DNA from: Pseudomonas quebecensis
GTDB taxonomy: Bacteria; Pseudomonadota; Gammaproteobacteria; Pseudomonadales; Pseudomonadaceae
Length of the DNA stretch: 64,000 bases
NCBI RefSeq assembly: GCF_026410085.1
Contig: NZ_CP112866.1
Location: 1,240,001-1,304,000, forward strand
Direction: 5' to 3'
The notes under the pieces were generated by a model. The model saw only the letters and a list, made by a program, of their open reading frames with translations, searched no databases and was not told the DNA's origin. Below, piece after piece: positions 44,055 to 56,035 of this stretch. The position numbers were made by a program, and so were the translations under genes. The first letter of the stretch is position 1; the number at the start of each line of letters is the position of its first letter.

Positions 44055-46454
44055 CTAGAGCGAAGCCATCTCGGCTTCAGTCTCAATGGCTGTCGCCGCC
44101 TGCAACTGGCGCATCTGTTCACACCCCCACAACACCCGCTCCGGTGTTGCCGGCGCGTCGATCTTCGGCTGATGGCGATAACCTGCAAGGCTTGCGACCG
44201 CATCCTTGATCGCACACCACGAGGCAATGCCGAGCATGAACGGCGGTTCACCCACGGCCTTGGAGTGGAACACCGTGTCTTCCGGGTTCTTGCGGTTTTC
44301 CACCAGCGTGACCCGCAGGTCCAGCGGCATGTCGGCGACCGCCGGGATCTTGTAGCTGGCCGGGCCGTTGGTCATCAGTTTGCCTTTGTCGTTCCACACC
44401 AGTTCCTCCATGGTCAGCCAGCCCATGCCCTGGATGAAACCGCCTTCCACCTGGCCGATGTCGATGGCCGGGTTCAGCGAAGCGCCCACATCGTGAAGGA
44501 TGTCCGTGCGCAGCATCTTGTATTCGCCGGTCAGGGTATCGACGAGCACTTCGCAGCAGGCCGCGCCAAACGCGTAGTAATAGAACGGTCGGCCGCGCGA
44601 CTGGCTGCGGTCGTAAAAGATTTTCGGGGTCTTGTAGAACCCGGTGCTCGACAGCGAGACCTGGGCGAAGTACGCCTGTTGGATCAGCGTCTCGAAGGTC
44701 AGGATCTGCTCGCGCACGCGCACATGACCGTTGTGAAACTGCACATCCGCTTCACTGACGTCGTACTTGCGCGCGGCGAATTCCACCAGGCGCTGCTTGA
44801 TGGTTTCGGCGGCATTCTGCGCGGCCTTGCCATTCAGGTCGGCACCGCTGGAAGCGGCGGTCGGCGATGTGTTGGGTACCTTGTCGGTGTTGGTGGCGGT
44901 GATCTGCACGCGGTCGATGCCGACCTGGAACACTTCGGCCACCACTTGGGCGACCTTGGTGTTCAAGCCCTGGCCCATCTCGGTGCCGCCGTGGTTCAGG
45001 TGGATGCTGCCGTCGGTGTAGACATGGATCAGCGCGCCGGCCTGATTGAGGAAACTGGCGGTAAACGAAATGCCGAATTTGACCGGGGTCAGCGCCAGGC
45101 CTTTTTTCAGGATCGGGCTGTGGGCGTTGTAGCGGCGAACCGCTTCGCGGCGCTCGGCGTATTGGCTGCTGGCTTCCAGTTCGGCGGTCATCTCCTCAAG
45201 CAGGTTGTGCTCGACGGTCTGGTAGTAGTGGGTGACGTTGCGCTCGGTCTTGCCGTAGTAGTTGGCCTTGCGCACCGCCAGCGGGTCCAGCGCCAGATGA
45301 CGGGCGATGGCGTCCATCACCTCCTCAATCGCAACCATGCCTTGCGGGCCGCCGAAACCCCGGTAAGCGGTATTGGACGCAGTGTTGGTCTTGCAGCGAT
45401 GGCCGTTGACCGTGGCGTCGCCCAGGTAATAGGCATTGTCGGCGTGGAACATGGCGCGGTCGACAATCGAGTTCGACAGGTCCGGCGAGCAGCCGCAGTT
45501 GCCCGCCAGTTCCAATTGGATGCCATGCAGACGACCGCTGTCGTCGAAGCCCACGTCGTATTCGATATAGAAGGGGTGACGTTTGCCGGTCATCAGCATG
45601 TCCTCGACCCGCGGCAGGCGCATCTTGGTCGGCTGGCCGGTCAGGTGCGCGATCACCGCGCACAGGCATGCCGGGCTGGCGGCCTGGGTTTCCTTGCCGC
45701 CGAAGCCACCGCCCATGCGGCGCATGTCCACGACGATTTTGTTCATCGACACGTCCAGCACTTCGGCCACCAGCTTCTGTACTTCGGTGGGGTTCTGGGT
45801 GGAGCAGTAGACGATCATGCCGCCGTCTTCGGTGGGCATCACCGAGGAGATCTGGGTTTCCAGGTAGAAGTGCTCCTGGCCGCCGATATGCAGCGTGCCC
45901 TGAATGCGATTTTTGGCCGTGGCCAATGCACCCGCCGAATCACCGCGCTGGTGCGTGTGGCTGTCGAGCACGAAGTGTTTATTGCGATAGGCCTCGACCA
46001 CATCCAGCACCGGTTCCAGGTCCTGGTATTCGATCACTGCCGCCATCGCCGCTTTGCGCGCGGTCTCCAGGTCGCGGGCGGCCACGGCCAGCACCACCTG
46101 GCCGACGAACTGCACGGTGTCGATGGCCAGCAGCGGGTCGCCGGGCAGCAGCGGGCCGATGTCTTTAAGTCCCGGCACGTCTTCATGGGTGATGACAATA
46201 CGTACGCCGTCAAAGGCGTAGCAGGGTGCGGTGTCGAGGCTGAGGATGCGCGCGTGGGCGCGGTCGGACAGGCGAGCGTACACATGCAACTGATTGGGGA
46301 ATTCCAGGCGGTCGTCGATGTACTGCGCCTCGCCCGAGACGTGCTTGGCGGCGCTGTCATGCTTGACGCTGCGCCCGACTCCGCTGGTCAAGTCCTGGGC
46401 GAACAGTTCGGCCAGCTCGGCCTGGGTTTTTTCCACGGCGTGATGGTTAGACAT
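44055..46454 (-). CDS. xdhB: Xanthine dehydrogenase molybdenum-binding subunit
   Basis: 799 residues, full length. Molybdopterin-binding motifs MGGGFGGKETQAA, RGFGGPQG and GGTEMGQGLNTKVAQ, and the region of the catalytic glutamate, AVGEPPFMLG, are intact. It oxidises hypoxanthine and xanthine to urate with XdhA. Its ATG overlaps the xdhA stop by eight bases. Confidence 0.96.
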   Translation of the reverse strand: MSNHHAVEKTQAELAELFAQDLTSGVGRSVKHDSAAKHVSGEAQYIDDRLEFPNQLHVYARLSDRAHARILSLDTAPCYAFDGVRIVITHEDVPGLKDIGPLLPGDPLLAIDTVQFVGQVVLAVAARDLETARKAAMAAVIEYQDLEPVLDVVEAYRNKHFVLDSHTHQRGDSAGALATAKNRIQGTLHIGGQEHFYLETQISSVMPTEDGGMIVYCSTQNPTEVQKLVAEVLDVSMNKIVVDMRRMGGGFGGKETQAASPACLCAVIAHLTGQPTKMRLPRVEDMLMTGKRHPFYIEYDVGFDDSGRLHGIQLELAGNCGCSPDLSNSIVDRAMFHADNAYYLGDATVNGHRCKTNTASNTAYRGFGGPQGMVAIEEVMDAIARHLALDPLAVRKANYYGKTERNVTHYYQTVEHNLLEEMTAELEASSQYAERREAVRRYNAHSPILKKGLALTPVKFGISFTASFLNQAGALIHVYTDGSIHLNHGGTEMGQGLNTKVAQVVAEVFQVGIDRVQITATNTDKVPNTSPTAASSGADLNGKAAQNAAETIKQRLVEFAARKYDVSEADVQFHNGHVRVREQILTFETLIQQAYFAQVSLSSTGFYKTPKIFYDRSQSRGRPFYYYAFGAACCEVLVDTLTGEYKMLRTDILHDVGASLNPAIDIGQVEGGFIQGMGWLTMEELVWNDKGKLMTNGPASYKIPAVADMPLDLRVTLVENRKNPEDTVFHSKAVGEPPFMLGIASWCAIKDAVASLAGYRHQPKIDAPATPERVLWGCEQMRQLQAATAIETEAEMASL

Positions 46455-47895
46455 AAGCGGTCACCCGAGTCTCGATGTGCGGTGTTTGCAGCTCGATAAA
46501 GTATTTGCGCAGCAGGTTCTGCGCGCTGAGCAGGCGGTATTCCTTGCTGGCGCGGAAGTCCGACAGCGGCGTGAAGTCCTCGGCCAGGGCGGCGCAGGCT
46601 TTCTCGACCGTGGCGGCGTTCCAGGTGGCGCCCACCAGTACGGCCTCGCAGTGTCGAGCGCGTTTGGGCGTGGCGGCCATGCCACCGAAGGCCACGCGGG
46701 CGGTCTGGACCACACCGTTGTCGAGGGTCAGATTGAAAGCGGCGCAGACGGCGGAAATATCGTCATCCAGGCGTTTGGACACCTTGTAGGCGCGGAACAG
46801 CGTATGGCCCTTGGGCACGATGATCTTCTCGATGAATTCGCTGTCCTGGCGCGCGGTGACGCGGTAATCGATGAAGTAGTCTTCCAGCGCCAGGGTGCGC
46901 CGGGTGTCGCCTTTGCACAGCACGATCTGTGCGCCGAGTGCGATCAGCAGCGGCGGCGAGTCTCCGATCGGCGAGGCGTTACCGATATTGCCGCCCAGGG
47001 TGCCCTGGTTGCGGATCTGCAGGGAGGCGAAGCGGTGCAGCAGATCGCCGAAGTCCGGGTATGCCTGGTGCAACGCGGCGTAGCAGTCGGAGAGCGGGGT
47101 GGCGGCGCCGATTTCCAGGCGGTCGTCGAACGACTCGATGCGCTTCATTTCTTCAATGTTGCCGACGTAGATCATCACCGGCAGCGTGCGGTGGAACTGA
47201 GTGACTTCCAACGCCAGGTCGGTGCCGCCGGCCAGCAAACGGGCTTGCGGATAGGCGTCGTAAAGGTCGGCCAAGTCGGCCACGGTCAGGGGCACCAGGC
47301 AACGTTTGTCGCCGCTGTTGAGTTCGCCGGTCTGGGTTGGTGCGATGCTTTTGAGGCGCGCGATGGTGTCGGCCTGGCGGCTGTCGAATTGGTCCTTGGG
47401 CTTGTTGCAGCAGGCCTGTTCGGCGGCGGCGAGAATCGGCCGGTAACCGGTGCAGCGACACAGATTGCCGGCCAGCGCTTCGTGGGCCTTGGCGCTGTCG
47501 GGGGCGTCGCTGTTCTTCTGCAGTGCGAACAACGACATCACGAAACCGGGGGTGCAAAAACCGCATTGCGAGCCGTGGCACTCCACCATGGCCTGCTGCA
47601 CGCTGTGCAGTTGGCCCTGGTGCTTGAGGTCCTCGACGCTGATCAGTTGCTTGCCGTGCAATGACGACACAAAGGTCAGGCATGAATTGAGGCTGCGATA
47701 GCGAATGTGCTCGACGCCTTGATCATCGGTGTGCAACTCGCCGACTACCACGGTGCATGCACCACAGTCGCCGCTGGCGCAGCCTTCCTTGGTACCGGGT
47801 TTGCCCAGGTGCTCGCGAAGATAATTGAGCACGGTCAGATTGGGGTCCAGGGCGTGCTCGCTACGGAGTTCCTGGTTGAGTAAAAACTGGATCAC
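46447..47895 (-). CDS. xdhA: Xanthine dehydrogenase FeS/FAD subunit
   Basis: 482 residues: two [2Fe-2S] domains (CASGDCGAC; then CGFCTPGF and CRCTGYRP) followed by an FAD-binding domain (LLAGGTDLALEV, GTLGGNIGNASPIGDSPP). First gene of xdhA-xdhB-xdhC-guaD. Two palindromic boxes lie in the upstream gap. Confidence 0.96.
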   Translation of the reverse strand: MIQFLLNQELRSEHALDPNLTVLNYLREHLGKPGTKEGCASGDCGACTVVVGELHTDDQGVEHIRYRSLNSCLTFVSSLHGKQLISVEDLKHQGQLHSVQQAMVECHGSQCGFCTPGFVMSLFALQKNSDAPDSAKAHEALAGNLCRCTGYRPILAAAEQACCNKPKDQFDSRQADTIARLKSIAPTQTGELNSGDKRCLVPLTVADLADLYDAYPQARLLAGGTDLALEVTQFHRTLPVMIYVGNIEEMKRIESFDDRLEIGAATPLSDCYAALHQAYPDFGDLLHRFASLQIRNQGTLGGNIGNASPIGDSPPLLIALGAQIVLCKGDTRRTLALEDYFIDYRVTARQDSEFIEKIIVPKGHTLFRAYKVSKRLDDDISAVCAAFNLTLDNGVVQTARVAFGGMAATPKRARHCEAVLVGATWNAATVEKACAALAEDFTPLSDFRASKEYRLLSAQNLLRKYFIELQTPHIETRVTAYV

Positions 47896-47954
47896 GGAAG
47901 GCCTCGCAGACTCATTATTGTTGTTAACCGCTGTGGGCCGAATCTAGTCATGTC

Positions 47955-47991
47955 TGACTTTTCGGTCAATTGTTTTCTGACCTAAGGGTCA
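47955..47991. promoter_or_regulatory. Two TGACC-N4-GGTCA-type palindromes upstream of xdhA
   Basis: tgacttttcggtca (47955-47968) and tgacctaagggtca (47978-47991), the second a perfect palindrome, with centres 23 bases apart (about two helical turns). They lie in the divergent gap between xdhA and the gntR gene at 48175, so they are the likely binding sites of that regulator or a global one. Confidence 0.6.
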
Positions 47992-48174
47992 AGAAAATGC
48001 GGTCACAACCCATTCAATTATGGTTCAGTCTTCTGGAACCGGCGTTTTTGGCGGCTTGTAGACGGGGAGAGCTGCTTATTTCATGCCAATTCGCGACAGT
48101 GGGCGTAGCGCCATCAGCGGGCCAATGCGCTACACTGCCGCGCTTGTATCGATAGACGATTTTGAAGGAAACCC

Positions 48175-48834
48175 ATGACGTTCAAGGCGCCGGACAGTCT
48201 CGCCGAGCAGATCGCTCACCACCTCGCCGAACGTATCATTCGCGGCGATCTCAAGCCTGGGGAGCGTATCCAGGAACAGAAGGTCACGCTGGCACTCAAT
48301 GTCAGCCGCGGCTCCGTGCGCGAAGCCCTGCTGATCCTTGAACGCCGGCACCTGATCGCGATCCTGCCGCGCCGTGGCGCTCACGTCACCGAGCTGACCG
48401 CACACAAGGTGCAGAGCCTGTGCACGTTGATGGGCGAGTTGTACATCCTGCTCGGCAATGCAGTGGCGCAGGGCTGGCAGACCCAGGCCGACATGGCGCC
48501 GTTCGTGCAGATCCAGCAGCGTTTGGTGAGCAACTTCGAGCGTCAGGATATCCGCGCCTTCGTCGAAGAAAGCTTCAATGTGATGCGCGCCGCGTACCCC
48601 TTCGCTAACAACCCGTACCTGCAGGAAACCGTCGAAAACCTGCAGCCGGCGATGAACCGCGCCTATTACCTGGCCCTGGACCAGCGCAAGGCCGAGATGA
48701 GCGAGTACCTGGCGCTGTTCGAGCAACTGCTCGCCGCCGTGCTGGCCCGTGACCTGCCGCAGATTCGCCAAGTGCTGTCGGCCTACGGCCAGCGCAGTTG
48801 CTCGTTGGTCATCGCTGCGTTAACGGACGCCTGA
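48175..48834 (+). CDS. GntR-family regulator (FCD type), xdh-linked
   Basis: 219 residues: winged helix (about 8-75; PGERIQEQKVTLALNVSRGSVREALLILERRHLI) and a C-terminal FCD-like helical domain. Divergent from xdhABC-guaD and so its probable regulator; the ligand may be a purine intermediate. Ends two bases before smc. Confidence 0.9.
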   Translation: MTFKAPDSLAEQIAHHLAERIIRGDLKPGERIQEQKVTLALNVSRGSVREALLILERRHLIAILPRRGAHVTELTAHKVQSLCTLMGELYILLGNAVAQGWQTQADMAPFVQIQQRLVSNFERQDIRAFVEESFNVMRAAYPFANNPYLQETVENLQPAMNRAYYLALDQRKAEMSEYLALFEQLLAAVLARDLPQIRQVLSAYGQRSCSLVIAALTDA

Positions 48835-48836
48835 AC

Positions 48837-51800
48837 GTGCGGCTCAAGTGCATCAAACTGGCGGGGTTCAAATCCTTCGTCGACCCGACCACGGTGAACT
48901 TCCCCAGTAACATGGCGGCGGTGGTGGGGCCCAATGGCTGCGGCAAGTCGAACATCATCGACGCCGTCCGCTGGGTGATGGGCGAGAGCTCGGCCAAGAA
49001 CCTGCGCGGCGAGTCGATGACCGACGTCATCTTCAACGGCTCCACCAGCCGCAAGCCGGTGAGCCAGGCCAGCATCGAGCTGGTGTTCGACAACTCCGAC
49101 GGCACCCTGATCGGCGAATACGCGGCCTACGCGGAAATCTCCATCCGCCGCAAAGTCACGCGCGACAGCCAGAACAGCTACTTCCTCAACGGCACCAAGT
49201 GCCGACGTCGCGACATTACCGATATCTTCCTCGGCACTGGCCTCGGCCCGCGCAGCTACTCGATCATCGAACAGGGCATGATCTCCAAGCTGATCGAAGC
49301 CAAGCCCGAGGACCTGCGCAACTTCATCGAAGAAGCGGCCGGCATCTCCAAGTACAAGGAGCGCCGTCGCGAGACCGAAAACCGCATCCGCCGCACCCAC
49401 GAAAACCTCGCCCGGCTGACCGACCTGCGCGAAGAGCTGGAGCGCCAGTTGGAGCGCCTGCACCGCCAGGCCCAGGCCGCCGAAAAGTATCAGGAGTACA
49501 AGGGCGAAGAGCGCCAGCTCAAGGCGCAACTGTCGGCCCTGCGCTGGCAGGCCTTGAACGATCAGGTGGGCCAGCGCGAAGTCATCATCGGCACCCAGGA
49601 AATCAGCTTCGAAGCGCTGGTGGCCGAGCAGCGCAACGCCGACGCCAGCATCGAACGCCTGCGCGACGGGCACCATGATCTGTCCGAGCGCTTCAATCTG
49701 GTGCAGGGCCGCTTCTATTCGGTGGGCGGCGATATCGCCCGAGTCGAGCAGAGCATCCAGCACGGCCAGCAGCGTCTGCGCCAATTGCAGGACGATCTGA
49801 AGGAAGCCGAGCGCGCGCGCCTGGAGACCGAATCCCACCTGGGCCACGACCGCACCTTGCTGCTGACCCTCGGCGAAGAGCTGGACATGCTCATCCCCGA
49901 GCAAGAGATCACCAGCGCCGCCGCTGAAGAAGCCGCCGCTGCCCTGGAGGAAGCCGAAGCCACCATGCACGGCTGGCAGGAACAGTGGGACGCCTTCAAC
50001 CTGCAATCGGCCGAACCGCGCCGCCAGGCCGAGGTGCAGCAGTCGCGCATCCAGCAACTGGAAACCAGCATGGAACGCCTGGCCGAGCGCCAGCGCCGCT
50101 TGCAGGAAGAGCGCGTGCTGCTTGCCGCCGACCCGGAAGACGCGGCGATCATGGACCTCAGCGAGCAACTGGCCGAAAGCGAAATGACGCTGGAGGAGCT
50201 GGAAGCCAGCGAAGAACAGCAAGTCGAGCGCCTGGAGCAACTGCGCCAGCAATTGCAACAGGCGACCCAGGCGCAGCAGCAGGCTCAGGGCGATTTACAG
50301 CGGCTTAACGGACGTCTGGCATCCCTTGAGGCCCTGCAGCAAGCCGCGCTGGACCCCGGCACCGGCACCGCCGAATGGCTGCGCGACCAGCACCTGGCTG
50401 AGCGCCCGCGTCTGGCCGAAGGTTTGAAAGTCGACGCCGGTTGGGAGCTGGCCGTTGAAACCGTGTTGGGGGCCGACCTGCAAGCCGTGCTGGTGGACGA
50501 TTTCGGCGGCTTCGACCTCGCCGGGTTTGCCCAGGGCGATCTGCGTTTGCTCAGCCCCGCCGCCGATGGCGCACGGGTGCCGGGCAGCCTGCTGGATAAG
50601 GTCGAGGCCGCGATTGATCTGTCGCCGTGGCTGGGCCAGGTCAAGCCGGTCGACTCCCTGGAGCAGGCCCTGGCCCAGCGCGGTGGGCTGGCGGCAGGCG
50701 AAAGCCTGATCAGCCGTGACGGTTACTGGGTTGGCCGCCACTTCCTGCGTGTGCGCCGCGCCAGCGAAGCGGAAAGCGGCGTTCTGGCCCGTGGCCAGGA
50801 AATCGTCAGCCTGAGCGCCGAGCGCGAAGAACGCGAAGCCACCCTCGAACGTCTCGAAACCGAACTGCAAACCCTGCGCGCCACCCAGCGCCAGCAAGAG
50901 ACCGGCCGCGAACACCTGCGTCGCCTGTTGCAGGATGAAGCGCGCCAGCAAGGCGAACTCAAGGCGCAACTGTCGGCGAGCAAGGCCAAGGTCGAGCAAC
51001 TGACCCTGCGCCGCACCCGGCTCGACGAAGAGGTCGCCGAGATGGGCGAACAACGCGCCCTGGAGCACGAACAGATCGGCGAAGCGCGCCTGCACTTGCA
51101 GGAGGCGCTCGACAGCATGGCCCAGGACACCGAACAGCGCGAACTGCTGCTGGCCCAGCGTGACAGCCTGCGCGAGCGCCTCGACCGTGTGCGCCAGGAA
51201 GCGCGCCAGCACAAGGACCACGCCCATCAGTTGGCCGTGCGCCTGGGCTCGCTCAAGGCCCAGCACGCGTCCACGGCCCAGGCTCTTGAGCGCCTGGAGA
51301 TGCAGTCCGAACGCCTGACCGAAAAGCGCGAGCAACTGAGCCTCAACCTGGAGGAGGGCGAAGCGCCGCTGGAAGAGTTGCGCCTCAAGCTCGAAGAGTT
51401 GCTCGACAAGCGCATGACCGTCGACGAAGAGCTCAAGACCGCGCAGATCGCCCTGGAAGATGCCGACCGCGAATTGCGCGACGCAGAAAAACGCCGGACA
51501 CAGGCCGAGCAGCAGTCCCAGTTGATCCGCGGCCAGCTCGAACAACAGCGCATGGAATGGCAGGCCCTCACCGTGCGTCGCAAAACCCTGCAGGACCAAT
51601 TGCTGGAAGACGGCTACGACCTGCACGGCGTGCTCAATACCTTGACCGCCCAGGCCAACGAGAAAGACGCCGAAGAAGAACTCGAACGCATTGCCGCGCG
51701 GATTCAACGCCTGGGCGCGATCAACCTCGCCGCGATCGATGAATATCAGCAGCAGTCCGAGCGCAAGCGTTATCTGGATGCCCAGGACGCCGACCTGGTG

Positions 51801-52325
51801 GAGGCACTGGATACCCTGGAAAACGTGATCCGCAAGATCGACAAGGAAACCCGCAACCGTTTCAAAGATACCTTTGATCAGATTAATGGCGGTTTACAGG
51901 CCTTATTCCCAAAAGTTTTCGGTGGCGGCAGCGCCTACTTGGAACTGACGGGCGAAGATCTACTCGATACAGGGGTGACGATCATGGCGCGTCCGCCAGG
52001 GAAGAAGAACAGCACCATCCATTTGCTCTCCGGCGGCGAAAAAGCCCTGACTGCGTTGGCGTTGGTGTTTGCCATCTTCAAGCTGAACCCGGCGCCGTTC
52101 TGCATGCTCGATGAAGTGGATGCACCGCTGGATGATGCGAACGTGGGGCGCTATGCGCGGCTGGTCAAGGAGATGTCCCAGACCGTGCAGTTCATCTATA
52201 TCACCCACAACAAGATCGCCATGGAAATGGCTGATCAATTGATGGGGGTGACGATGCACGAGCCGGGTTGTTCGCGCCTGGTGGCGGTGGACGTGGAAGA
52301 GGCGATGGCGATGGTGGACGCCTGA
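48837..52325 (+). CDS. smc: Chromosome segregation ATPase SMC
   Basis: 1162 residues, the usual Pseudomonas length. N-terminal Walker A GPNGCGKS, long coiled coils around a hinge (about 520-640), C-terminal signature LSGGEKALTALAL and Walker B MLDEVDAPLDD. It compacts and segregates the chromosome with ScpAB. Start is GTG 48837, giving MRLKCIKLAGFKSFVDPTTV; an upstream in-frame ATG would overlap gntR. Confidence 0.97.
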   Translation: MRLKCIKLAGFKSFVDPTTVNFPSNMAAVVGPNGCGKSNIIDAVRWVMGESSAKNLRGESMTDVIFNGSTSRKPVSQASIELVFDNSDGTLIGEYAAYAEISIRRKVTRDSQNSYFLNGTKCRRRDITDIFLGTGLGPRSYSIIEQGMISKLIEAKPEDLRNFIEEAAGISKYKERRRETENRIRRTHENLARLTDLREELERQLERLHRQAQAAEKYQEYKGEERQLKAQLSALRWQALNDQVGQREVIIGTQEISFEALVAEQRNADASIERLRDGHHDLSERFNLVQGRFYSVGGDIARVEQSIQHGQQRLRQLQDDLKEAERARLETESHLGHDRTLLLTLGEELDMLIPEQEITSAAAEEAAAALEEAEATMHGWQEQWDAFNLQSAEPRRQAEVQQSRIQQLETSMERLAERQRRLQEERVLLAADPEDAAIMDLSEQLAESEMTLEELEASEEQQVERLEQLRQQLQQATQAQQQAQGDLQRLNGRLASLEALQQAALDPGTGTAEWLRDQHLAERPRLAEGLKVDAGWELAVETVLGADLQAVLVDDFGGFDLAGFAQGDLRLLSPAADGARVPGSLLDKVEAAIDLSPWLGQVKPVDSLEQALAQRGGLAAGESLISRDGYWVGRHFLRVRRASEAESGVLARGQEIVSLSAEREEREATLERLETELQTLRATQRQQETGREHLRRLLQDEARQQGELKAQLSASKAKVEQLTLRRTRLDEEVAEMGEQRALEHEQIGEARLHLQEALDSMAQDTEQRELLLAQRDSLRERLDRVRQEARQHKDHAHQLAVRLGSLKAQHASTAQALERLEMQSERLTEKREQLSLNLEEGEAPLEELRLKLEELLDKRMTVDEELKTAQIALEDADRELRDAEKRRTQAEQQSQLIRGQLEQQRMEWQALTVRRKTLQDQLLEDGYDLHGVLNTLTAQANEKDAEEELERIAARIQRLGAINLAAIDEYQQQSERKRYLDAQDADLVEALDTLENVIRKIDKETRNRFKDTFDQINGGLQALFPKVFGGGSAYLELTGEDLLDTGVTIMARPPGKKNSTIHLLSGGEKALTALALVFAIFKLNPAPFCMLDEVDAPLDDANVGRYARLVKEMSQTVQFIYITHNKIAMEMADQLMGVTMHEPGCSRLVAVDVEEAMAMVDA

Positions 52326-52326
52326 C

Positions 52327-52372
52327 GGCAAGCTTCAAGCGGCAAGTGAGTCAGCTTGAAGCTTGTCGCTCA
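52327..52372. repeat. AAGCTTCAAGC-type hairpin repeat, copy 3
   Basis: gcaagcttcaagcggcaag is mirrored by cagcttgaagcttgtcgc, starting directly after the smc stop. Third member of the family at 12722 and 39465; probable smc terminator. Confidence 0.75.
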
Positions 52373-52617
52373 GGGCCTGTGGCTCACAGTTGGCGACTGC
52401 TGTAGGAGATTGCCTGCTACGCCTGAAAGCTGGCAATTCGACACATTTCGCGCCAACTGTGTAAAGTTATCTTTGGTCGTGCTAGTTTAATGTCAATTTT
52501 TCGTGTGCGTGGGCAAAACGTCAGTCAGAACATAGAGTTGGCGCCACGTTTTAAAGCGGTTTGCACGGTGCTAAACCCCTTATTTTTCAGCATTTTTTAT
52601 TAGAGGCACGGGATTAC

Positions 52618-53478
52618 ATGGAAATCGGTCTGCGCGAGTGGCTGATCGTCATCGGCATTATTGTCATTGCCGGTATTCTTTTTGATGGCTGGCGCCGCAT
52701 GCGCGGTGGCAAGGGCAAGCTCAAGTTCCGCCTGGACCGCAACCTGTCCAACTTGCCCGACGATGACGGCAGCGCCGAGTTGCTGGGCCCGCCCCGTGTG
52801 CTGGACACCCATAAAGAGCCTCAGTTGGACGAGCACGACCTGCCGTCGATGAGTGCGCCGGTGCGTGAAGCCCGCGAGCCGTCGTCCAAACGCGGCAAGC
52901 GTGCCAACCCGGTGGCCGAGCCACAACAGGGCGACTTGAATCTGGACGTAAACGAAGGCCCCGGTTTCAGCAGTCGCGACGACGATTTCCCGGATGAAAA
53001 CACCGGCAGGAACGCGCCGCGCCAATCGGTCAACGACCAGCCGGCCGCCGAAGAAGTCCTGGTGATCAGTGTTATTTGCCGCGATGCGGGCGGCTTCAAG
53101 GGCCCGGCATTGTTGCAGAACATCCTCGAAAGCGGCCTGCGCTTCGGCGAGATGGATATTTTCCACCGCCACGAAAGCATGGCCGGCAATGGCGAAGTGC
53201 TGTTCTCCATGGCCAACGCGGTCAAACCGGGTACTTTTGATCTGGACGATATCGACCTGTTCAGCACGCCGGCGGTGAGCTTTTTCCTCGGCCTGCCGGG
53301 CCCGCGTCACCCCAAACAAGCGTTCGACGTGATGGTGGCCGCAGCGCGCAAGCTGTCTCGGGAGCTCAACGGCGAGCTCAAGGACGACCAGCGCAGCGTG
53401 CTGACCGCCCAGACCATCGAACACTACCGTCAGCGTATCGTCGAGTTCGAGCGTCGCGCCCTGACACAGAAACGCTGA
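52618..53478 (+). CDS. zipA: Cell division protein ZipA
   Basis: 286 residues: N-terminal membrane anchor ([20 protein letters not shown]), charged and Pro/Glu-rich linker (about 30-150), C-terminal FtsZ-binding domain from [20 protein letters not shown]. It tethers FtsZ to the membrane. The 240 bases upstream of the ATG at 52618 hold no gene. Confidence 0.95.
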   Translation: MEIGLREWLIVIGIIVIAGILFDGWRRMRGGKGKLKFRLDRNLSNLPDDDGSAELLGPPRVLDTHKEPQLDEHDLPSMSAPVREAREPSSKRGKRANPVAEPQQGDLNLDVNEGPGFSSRDDDFPDENTGRNAPRQSVNDQPAAEEVLVISVICRDAGGFKGPALLQNILESGLRFGEMDIFHRHESMAGNGEVLFSMANAVKPGTFDLDDIDLFSTPAVSFFLGLPGPRHPKQAFDVMVAAARKLSRELNGELKDDQRSVLTAQTIEHYRQRIVEFERRALTQKR

Positions 53479-53523
53479 GGATTGGCTTCCAGCGTTGTCA
53501 TTAGAATAAGCGCACCAACATTT

Positions 53524-53550
53524 GAGCAGCTTCGGCTGCTCTTTTGCTTT
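53524..53550 (+). terminator. Hairpin between zipA and ligA
   Basis: gagcagc / gctgctc with a ttcg tetraloop followed by ttttgcttt, 14 bases before the ligA ATG; probably a partial terminator. Confidence 0.75.
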
Positions 53551-53554
53551 ATGA

Positions 53555-55930
<2,376 letters not shown>

Positions 55931-56035
55931 CGGCGTCTGCAGGGCGCGGGCTGCGCTGCGCACCTCGTGCCTGCCAAGTGGAACGATCCGGAGTCCGCGA
56001 TGATCTAGTCTTGGTCATCCCTGGGAGAGATCGCC

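Noticed and set aside
43644..46499. Long plus-strand open frame of about 950 codons
   Set aside because: It is antisense to xdhC and xdhB, which have full family motifs; the translated frame shows no family sequence.
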